From JASHPR01 sp963749145 (GTDB lineage Bacteria; Actinomycetota; Actinomycetes; Streptosporangiales; Streptosporangiaceae): a DNA stretch of 64,000 bases. The first letter of the stretch is position 1; the number at the start of each line of letters is the position of its first letter. Where the stretch lies: positions 62,001 to 126,000 of the forward strand of contig CAVVLN010000004.1 in NCBI GenBank assembly GCA_963749145.1. The letters run 5' to 3'. The position numbers and the translations under genes were made by a program. The notes beneath the pieces are model-generated. The model did no database searches and had not been told where the DNA came from. It saw only the letters and a list, made by a program, of their open reading frames with translations. Shown here one piece after another: positions 58,392 through 64,000 of this stretch.

Positions 58392-60281
58392 ATGCCGGCG
58401 GTCGGGCAAGAGCAGGCGGAATCGATGGCCGCGGGTTCCCGGGGAATCCACTACAAGTGGATCGCGCTGTCGAACACCACGCTCGGGATCCTGATGGTCA
58501 CGATCAACCAGTCGATCCTGCTGATCTCGCTCCCGGCGATCTTCCGCGGCATCGACCTCAACCCGCTCGTGCCATCCAACACCTCGTACTTCCTGTGGAT
58601 CTTCCTCGGGTTCATGCTGGTGACCGCGGTGCTGGTGGTCAGCCTCGGGCGCGTCGGCGACATCTACGGCCGGGTGCGCATGTACAACCTGGGCTTCGCC
58701 GTCTTCACCTTCTTCGCGATCTTGCTGTCGGTGACCTGGCTCACCGGGCCGGCCGGGGCCCTCTGGATCATCATCATGCGGATCGGCCAGGGCGTCGGCG
58801 GGGCGTTCCTGTTCGCGAACTCGACCGCGATCCTGACCGACGCCTTTCCCCAAGACGAGCGGGGCAAGGCGCTGGGGATCAACGGCATCGCCGCGGTGAG
58901 CGGCTCGTTCCTCGGGCTGATCCTGGGCGGCGTGCTCGCCCCGGTGGGGTGGCGGCTGGTGTTCCTGGTGTCGGTCCCGTTCGGCCTGTTCGGCACGATC
59001 TGGGCGTACCTCATGCTCCGCGACAACGGGGTCCGGATCGCGGCCAAGATCGACTGGCTGGGTAACACCCTGTTCGCGCTCGGGCTGATCTCGCTGCTCA
59101 CCGGCATCGTGTACTCGCTGCTGCCCTACGGCGGCCATCCCACCGGATGGACCAATCCCTGGGTGCTGGCCGCGATCGCCGGCGGGGTCGTGCTGCTGGT
59201 GCTGTTCACCTGGGTGGAGACCAAGGTGCCGGAGCCGATGTTCCGCCTGAGCCTGTTCCGGGTCCGGGCGTTCACGGCCGGCAACGTCGCCGGGCTGCTC
59301 GGCGCCCTCGGCCGCGGCGGGCTGCAGCTCATGCTGATCATCTGGTTGCAGGGGATCTGGCTGCCGCTGCACGGCAGGAGCTTCGCCGAGACCCCGTTGT
59401 GGGCAGGCATCGCCATGATCCCGCTGACGATCGGGTTCCTGCTTACCGGGCCGTTGGCGGGCTGGCTGTCGGACCGTTGGGGGGCCCGGGTGCTGGCCAC
59501 CGGCGGCCTGGTCATATCCATGATCACGTTCCTGCTGCTCGATCTGCTGCCGATCAACTTCAACTACGTCTGGTTCGCGGTGCTGATCTTCCTGTTCGCG
59601 GTCGGGATGGGACTGTTCTTCGCCCCGAACCAGGCCGCGGTCATGAACAGCCTTCCGCCCGACCAGCGGGGCGCCGGCGCCGGGATGCTGAACACGTTCC
59701 AGAACTCGGCCACCGTGCTGTCTATGGGCCTGTTCTTCACCATCGTGACCCTGGGGCTGGCCTCGCGTCTGCCGGCGCACCTGTACCGCGGGCTGGTCGG
59801 CGCCGGCGTTGACCCCTCCGCCGCTCACCTGGTCGCCAGCGAGCCGCCGATCGGCAGCCTGTTCTCGGCCTTCCTCGGCTTCAACCCGATCAAGCAGCTG
59901 CTCGGCCCGACCGGAGCGTTGCAGAAGCTGCCTGCCCACCAGGCCGCGTACATCACCAGCCGGTCGTTCTTCCCGAACCTGATCTCGGAGCCGTTCGCCG
60001 GCGGCCTGCACCTGGCCTTCACCTTCGCCGCGGGCGCGACGGCCATCGGGGTCGTGGCCTCCGCGCTGCGGGGCAAGCGCTACTTCTACGCCACCAAGCC
60101 GGTCCTCGACGAGCTGGCCAAAGGCGAGGCCGAGTCGGCCGCGCTGGTGGGCCTCGACGAGTCGGCCGCCGTGGCCGACCTGGACACCGCCGCTCCCGGC
60201 GGGCCCGCGCCCAACGGTAGGCTGGCCACGTCGGGTAGCCCCGGCGATGAGGAGCTTGACGCATCGCGTGGAGGCGGCTGA
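58392..60281 (+). CDS. MFS drug/efflux transporter (DHA2, 14-helix type)
   Basis: A 629-residue proton-driven exporter. ATG at 58392 has GGGAGAG upstream; an in-frame TTG at 58311 is unlikely. VSLGRVGDIYGRVRMYNLGF (about 78) is motif A, GQGVGGAFLFANSTAILTDA (about 136) motif B, and GSFLGLILGGVLAPVGWRLV (about 172) motif C, which marks antiporters. Fourteen hydrophobic segments are discernible, with an extended loop near 470-540 and a polar tail of about 60 residues. It is followed four bases later by a MerR regulator, a common drug-response pairing. Confidence 0.92.
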   Translation: MPAVGQEQAESMAAGSRGIHYKWIALSNTTLGILMVTINQSILLISLPAIFRGIDLNPLVPSNTSYFLWIFLGFMLVTAVLVVSLGRVGDIYGRVRMYNLGFAVFTFFAILLSVTWLTGPAGALWIIIMRIGQGVGGAFLFANSTAILTDAFPQDERGKALGINGIAAVSGSFLGLILGGVLAPVGWRLVFLVSVPFGLFGTIWAYLMLRDNGVRIAAKIDWLGNTLFALGLISLLTGIVYSLLPYGGHPTGWTNPWVLAAIAGGVVLLVLFTWVETKVPEPMFRLSLFRVRAFTAGNVAGLLGALGRGGLQLMLIIWLQGIWLPLHGRSFAETPLWAGIAMIPLTIGFLLTGPLAGWLSDRWGARVLATGGLVISMITFLLLDLLPINFNYVWFAVLIFLFAVGMGLFFAPNQAAVMNSLPPDQRGAGAGMLNTFQNSATVLSMGLFFTIVTLGLASRLPAHLYRGLVGAGVDPSAAHLVASEPPIGSLFSAFLGFNPIKQLLGPTGALQKLPAHQAAYITSRSFFPNLISEPFAGGLHLAFTFAAGATAIGVVASALRGKRYFYATKPVLDELAKGEAESAALVGLDESAAVADLDTAAPGGPAPNGRLATSGSPGDEELDASRGGG

Positions 60282-60285
60282 GCCG

Positions 60286-60801
60286 ATGAACCCGACGCCC
60301 CGGACGACCACGGCCGAGCCGGCCGCCGCCCAGCCGGCCGTCGGCCATCGGCCGGAGGAGCAGGAGGAACTGCTCGGCATCGGCGCCGCGGCCGCCCGGG
60401 CCGGCGTTTCCGAGCGGGCCCTGCGCTACTACCAGCAGCTGGGCCTGATCGTCCCCCGTTGCACCACCCCGGGCGGGCTGCGCCGCTATTCGGCGGACAA
60501 CCTGGCCCGGGTGGCGCGCATCCGCGAGTTGCAGACCCTGCTCGGCCTCAACCTGGACGAGATCGCGATCGTGCTGCGCAACGAGGACCGGCTGGCCGAG
60601 ATCCGCCGGGCCTACCGGGACGAGCGCACCAGCGAGGAGGAACGGCTGCGGCTGACCCGCGAGTGCCTGACCCTGCTGGAGAGCCTGCGCGAGACCGTGG
60701 ACGCCAAGCGGGCCGCCCTGGACAGCTTCCTGGCCGACCTGGAGGCCAGGATCGGGCGCGCCCGGGACCTGCTGGCCGGCCGCGACATCCGGCCGGGCTA
60801 A
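60286..60801 (+). CDS. MerR-family transcriptional regulator
   Basis: A 171-residue regulator. ELLGIGAAAARAGVSERALR and YYQQLGLIVPRCTTPGGLRR (about 31-70) form the winged HTH with the typical RYY and GLRRY. LGLNLDEIAIVLRNEDRLAE starts the dimerisation helix. No Cys-rich metal loop is present, so it is of the multidrug/stress type rather than a metal sensor. GGAGG lies upstream of the ATG at 60286. It probably controls itself and the exporter gene just upstream, perhaps at the TGACGT repeats near 58305. Confidence 0.92.
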   Translation: MNPTPRTTTAEPAAAQPAVGHRPEEQEELLGIGAAAARAGVSERALRYYQQLGLIVPRCTTPGGLRRYSADNLARVARIRELQTLLGLNLDEIAIVLRNEDRLAEIRRAYRDERTSEEERLRLTRECLTLLESLRETVDAKRAALDSFLADLEARIGRARDLLAGRDIRPG

Positions 60802-61542
60802 GGCGCCGGGGGCCGCGTCCAGGGCGATGAGCCGGTAGCACAGTTCCACCAGCACCAGCCCGATCGCCGCCTCGATCAGCGCGTCCACGACGCCGCGGAT
60901 GGCCAGGGCGGCCAGGATGGACCACGGGCCGTGCGGCTGCGGGGCGAGCGACTCGATCTCACCCGCGAGGATCAGCGGCGCCGCCGCGAACAATGCCACC
61001 CACCAGAAGCGGGGCCAGACCAGGCGCGCGGACCGCCGCAGCGCGGCCAGGACCGCGCGGTCCTCGATCTCGATGACCGGGCCGACGATCGCGAACAGGG
61101 TCAGCACGACCAGGCCGGGGATCAGCAGCGCGAGCGCCCCGATGATGAACAGCAGCGCCACCAGCAGGTCGGCCCGGATCAGGCGGCTCCACGGCAGGGT
61201 CCGCACGGTCCGCAGGAACGAGGCGTCGCCGGCGCCGTGCTCGGCCTGGCTCAGGATCCGGCACAAGAACCCGGCCAGCAGCACCGTGCCCAGGACGTTC
61301 ACCACCTCCGACGTCAGCGCGCCGGTGAGCCGCAGCGGGAGGTCGGTCCGGTCGATCAGGTCGGTGGCGACGATGTCCATCAGCACGGACAGCACCGACA
61401 CCACCAGCGCGACGGCCAGGATCCGCCCCGGATCGCGCCGGGCCACCCGGGCCGCGACCACGATGATCTCGCGCACGGGCAGCGGGGGGCGGGAGCGCCT
61501 GCGCTCCCGCCGGCGTTCCCGCTTCTGGTCGCGAGCCGTCAC
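60802..61542 (-). CDS. Polytopic membrane protein (glycerophosphodiester-phosphodiesterase membrane-domain-like), 3' end unclear
   Basis: About 247 residues from a GTG at 61542. A basic start (KRERRRERRRSRPPLPVREI) leads to about six hydrophobic segments, including ILAVALVVSVLSVLMDIVA, LLVALLFIIGALALLIPGLV and the last around LVELCYRLIALDA. The fold resembles membrane domains of the YciC/GdpP-membrane kind. The frame has no stop at the expected end near 60802; it stays open antisense through merR to 60019. A TAG one frame over at about 60798 suggests a lost base or a trimmed 3' end. Function unknown. Confidence 0.65.
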
Positions 61543-61587
61543 GCCACGTCACGCTACGCGATCTCGACCGGCCGGGCCCGGCCGGGT

Positions 61588-62697
61588 TCAGGCGGCGGCC
61601 GCGGCCTCGACCACCGCCCCGGCCGCGAGCAGGCGCTCCTCGGTCCCCGGCGCCGAGACGAGCTGGAGGCTGGCCGGCCGCGGGCCACGGGCCGGGACCG
61701 GCACGGCCAGGGCCGGGAGGCCGGCCAGGTTGACCGGCAGCGTGGTGCGGGCCTCCAGCAGGTCGGTGGCGCGTTCCAGCGTCGGCGGGAGGATCAGCAG
61801 GGTCGGCGAGACCAGCAGGTCGTAGCGCTCGAACAGCGCCGCCGCCCGGGCGCGCCACCAGGCCCGGCCCTCGGTCGCGGCGGTGAGGTCCGCCGGGCTG
61901 AGCCGGCGGCCCGCGTCCAGCCGCTGGGCCACGTCCGGCGAGATCTGCGCGGCGTGCCGCTCGAGCAGGTCCCGGTTGGACTGGTAGGCCTCGGCGACCA
62001 GGATCGGCAGCGTCCACCGGGTGGCGGTGAGCCAGTCGGCCGGATCCACGTCGCTGACCGTCCAGGATGTCGCGCCCAGGGCGGCGGTCACGGCGTCGTC
62101 GACCTCGGGCGCCGCGGGGATCCGCAGCCGCCCGACCCGGGGCGCACCCGGCTCGCCGGCGGCGAAGCCCGGCTCCAGCAGCCGCATGGCCTCGACCAGG
62201 CCGGCCACGTCGGCGGCCATCGGGCCCACGGTGTCCATGCTGGGCGCCAGCGGCCGGACCCCGGTGACCGGGATCCGGCCCCAGGTGGTCTTCAGCCCGC
62301 ACACGCCGCAGCACGCCGCCGGAATCCGGATCGATCCGCCGGTGTCGGTCCCGTAGGCCACCTCGGCCTCGCCGGTGGCCACCGCCACCGCCGACCCGCT
62401 GGATGACCCTCCCGGCGCGAGCGAGGGATCCAGCGGGTTGACCGGCGTCCCGAACCAGGGGTTGATCCCGGTGACCCCGAGCGCCAGCTCATGCAGGTTC
62501 GTCCGGCCCACGACCTGCGCCCCGGCCGCGCGCAGCCCGGCCAGGCAGGCCGCGTCGTCGGCGGCCGGGACGGCGGTCTGCGCCACCACCCGCGACCCGG
62601 CCGTGGTCGGCACCCCGGCCATGTCGATCAGGTCCTTCACCGCCACCCGCGGGCCGGGTCCGGCCGCGGCAAACGACGTGATGAACGTAGCGGACAC
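61588..62697 (-). CDS. Amidase (amidase signature family)
   Basis: A 369-residue Ser-cisSer-Lys hydrolase. PRVAVKDLIDMAGVPTTAG (about 16-34) holds the catalytic Lys, LAPGGSSSGSAVAVATGEA (about 93) the GGSSSGS cis-Ser motif, and YGTDTGGSIRIPAACCGVCG (about 115) the nucleophile Ser. MDTVGPMAADV (about 154) and the late LPVNLAGLPALAVPV complete the signature. It is shorter than glutamyl-tRNA amidotransferase subunit A (about 480) and stands alone, so a catabolic amidase is more likely than GatA. A ribosome site GGAGG lies upstream of the ATG. Confidence 0.92.
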   Translation of the reverse strand: MSATFITSFAAAGPGPRVAVKDLIDMAGVPTTAGSRVVAQTAVPAADDAACLAGLRAAGAQVVGRTNLHELALGVTGINPWFGTPVNPLDPSLAPGGSSSGSAVAVATGEAEVAYGTDTGGSIRIPAACCGVCGLKTTWGRIPVTGVRPLAPSMDTVGPMAADVAGLVEAMRLLEPGFAAGEPGAPRVGRLRIPAAPEVDDAVTAALGATSWTVSDVDPADWLTATRWTLPILVAEAYQSNRDLLERHAAQISPDVAQRLDAGRRLSPADLTAATEGRAWWRARAAALFERYDLLVSPTLLILPPTLERATDLLEARTTLPVNLAGLPALAVPVPARGPRPASLQLVSAPGTEERLLAAGAVVEAAAAA

Positions 62698-62857
62698 GGA
62701 GCCTCCTCGATGATCCGGTTGCGGCGAGGTTAGCGTGAGAACCGGCGGACGGCGCAGGAGGGACGGGCCGATGGCACCGGCGGCGGGGCGGCGGGCCCGT
62801 CGAGATCAGCGCGACCGCCTGGGTCGCGACCGGGCTAGCCGGACCGCCCCGGCCTGC

Positions 62858-63505
62858 TCAGGAGTTCAGGTAGCGCACCACCGCCAGCACGCGGCGGTGG
62901 TGATTCTCGTCGTCGGGCGGGAGGTCGAGCTTCATGAAGATGTTGGCCACCCGCTTCTCGACGGCGCCCATCGAGACCACCAGCGAGTCAGCGATCGCGG
63001 AGTTCGACCGTCCCTCGGCCATCAGCGCCAGCACCTCCCGCTCCCGGGCCGTCAGCCGGCCGAGCGGGTCGGTCTGGCGGCTGCGGGCGAGCAGCTGGCG
63101 GACGACCTCCGGGTCGAGCGCAGTACCGCCCGCGGCGACCCGCCGCACCGCCTCGATGAACTCGGCGACGTCGGCGACGCGATCCTTGAGCAGGTAGCCG
63201 ATCCCCCGGGTCTCCCCGGCCAGCAGCTCGGTCGCGTAGCGCTCCTCGACGAACTGGGACAGCACCAGCAGGGCCACCTCGGGCCAGCACCGCCGGATCT
63301 CGATCGCCGCCCGCAGCCCCTCGTCCCGGTGGCCGGGCGGCATGCGCACGTCGATGACCGCGAGGTCGGGCCGGTGGGCGCCGATCGCGCTCAGCAGCGC
63401 GTCGGCGTCACCGACCCCCGCGACCACCTCGATGTCGTCCTCGGCCAGCAGCCGGGTGATGCCCTCGCGCAGCAGCACGCTGTCGTCGGCGATCACGGCT
63501 CGCAC
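62858..63505 (-). CDS. LuxR/NarL-family response regulator
   Basis: A 215-residue regulator. VIADDSVLLREGITRLLAED (about 4-23) has the acidic pair, LAVIDVRMPPGHRDEGLRAA (about residue 53) the phosphorylation Asp, LLVLSQFVEERYATELL the Ser/Thr position, and GIGYLLKDRVADVAEFIEAV the Lys. The C-terminal HTH reads LTAREREVLALMAEGRSNSA and AVEKRVANIFMKLDLPPDDE. GTG at 63505 overlaps the histidine kinase stop by 13 bases. This PPGHRDEG loop is typical of the DevR-unlike group that pairs with short kinases. Confidence 0.92.
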   Translation of the reverse strand: MRAVIADDSVLLREGITRLLAEDDIEVVAGVGDADALLSAIGAHRPDLAVIDVRMPPGHRDEGLRAAIEIRRCWPEVALLVLSQFVEERYATELLAGETRGIGYLLKDRVADVAEFIEAVRRVAAGGTALDPEVVRQLLARSRQTDPLGRLTAREREVLALMAEGRSNSAIADSLVVSMGAVEKRVANIFMKLDLPPDDENHHRRVLAVVRYLNS

Positions 63506-64000
63506 GGGATCACCGCCTCGACATGTGTCGGGCCGCCCGGCGGGCTGGTGACCGTGAACGTCCCGTCGATGGCCGCCACCCGGGCCGCCAGGCCGGCCAG
63601 GCCGCCGCCGGCCTCGATCCGGGCCCCGCCGGGCCCGTCGTCCTCCACCAGCACGCGCAGCAGCCCGCCGCCCTCGTTGATGATCACCGCGGCCTTGGTC
63701 GCGCCGGAGTGCTTGGTCACGTTCGTGATCGCCTCGGCCACCACGAAGTAGGCGACCGCCTCCCGGGCCTGGTCCGGCCGCCGGCCCAGCGCCACCTCGA
63801 CGTGGACCGGGACCGGGCAGCTGGCGATGAGCGCGGACAGCGCCGCGTCCAGGCCGCGCTCGTCGAGCACGGACGGGTGGATGCCGCGCACCAGGCTGCG
63901 CAGGTCCTCGATCGCGGTCTTCGCCTCCTCGTGGGCCCGGTCGATGAGCGATTTCGCCGAGCCCGGGTCGCGCTCGAACCGGGCCTTGGCCAGGCCAAGC
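63493..64000 (-). CDS. Sensor histidine kinase, 5' part beyond the window
   Basis: The frame is open from base 64000 and holds the last 168 residues. AHEEAKTAIEDLRSLVRGIH lies just after the phosphorylated-His helix, FVVAEAITNVTKHSGATKAA is the N-box, LLRVLVEDDGPGGARIEAGG the G1 box and GLAGLAARVAAIDGTFTVTS the G2 region, ending at a TGA at 63493. It belongs with the response regulator that overlaps its 3' end. The sensor part and the phosphorylated His lie outside the window. Confidence 0.92.
   Translation of the reverse strand, partial: LGLAKARFERDPGSAKSLIDRAHEEAKTAIEDLRSLVRGIHPSVLDERGLDAALSALIASCPVPVHVEVALGRRPDQAREAVAYFVVAEAITNVTKHSGATKAAVIINEGGGLLRVLVEDDGPGGARIEAGGGLAGLAARVAAIDGTFTVTSPPGGPTHVEAVIPCEP

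Noticed and set aside
62735..63751. A 338-residue plus-strand frame over the two-component genes
   Set aside because: It is the antisense shadow of a clear response regulator and histidine kinase; its composition is Arg/His/Gln-rich with no motif.

Overview
The window is about 72% GC by eye, densely packed, rich in GTG starts and ATGA/GTGA start-stop overlaps. Its families point to a high-GC actinomycete: DUF6186/DUF6256 membrane proteins, a CHAT-NTPase-TPR giant protein, an ArsR-SRPBCC regulator, a mycobacterial/rhodococcal-type propane monooxygenase cluster, and LuxR-type two-component pairs. I cannot name a genus. No rRNA, tRNA, CRISPR array or insertion sequence was recognised by eye.

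Layout. 1-3419: a molybdenum hydroxylase in the order large (cut by the window edge), 2Fe-2S, FAD subunit. 3552-4586: YihY/BrkB membrane protein. 4979-8838: glutamine-synthetase-like ligase, amidohydrolase and M20 amidohydrolase in one operon, then a MarR regulator with a palindromic operator. 9589-15096: a CHAT protease/STAND NTPase/TPR gene with two divergent small genes and a short coiled-coil protein. 15237-16529: NRAMP metal transporter. 16540-23064: a collapsed propane-type diiron monooxygenase operon (hydroxylase large-subunit fragment, intact reductase, small-subunit/coupling-protein fusion, intact amidohydrolase, DUF59 protein and alcohol dehydrogenase, internally deleted groEL) with a divergent truncated activator. 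23297-31530: APH-like kinase, a HigB/HigA-like single-chain protein, FAD oxidoreductase, acyl-CoA ligase, response regulator, dienelactone hydrolase and two small membrane proteins. 31527-38087: cell-surface glycan genes (two GT2, UDP-glucuronate decarboxylase, nucleotide-sugar dehydrogenase, epimerase), a patatin-like lipase and an acyltransferase remnant. 38100-45015: S53 peptidase, a three-gene ABC-2 exporter and a divergent two-component system. 45186-50722: lgt, DUF885 hydrolase, ROK kinase, ArsR regulator and several gene fragments. 50750-54540: arginine deiminase operon (antiporter, arcA, arcB). 54853-64000: HesB-like protein, dehydrogenase/dehydratase divergent pair, MFS exporter with MerR regulator, membrane protein, amidase, and a two-component pair cut by the window edge.

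Two sequence-level themes stand out. First, many genes are reduced to one or both ends with the middle or one side missing (mimA, its regulator, mimC, mimD, groEL, a PPOX protein, an SDR, a methyltransferase, an acyltransferase, a histidine kinase, an SRPBCC protein). Each junction lies directly against an intact neighbour, which suggests repeated medium-sized deletions or assembly collapse. Second, several otherwise complete genes carry single-base frame breaks. The CHAT-STAND-TPR gene has ten, all in the same direction. Short tandem repeats (15-34 bp units) fill many of the remaining intergenic gaps.
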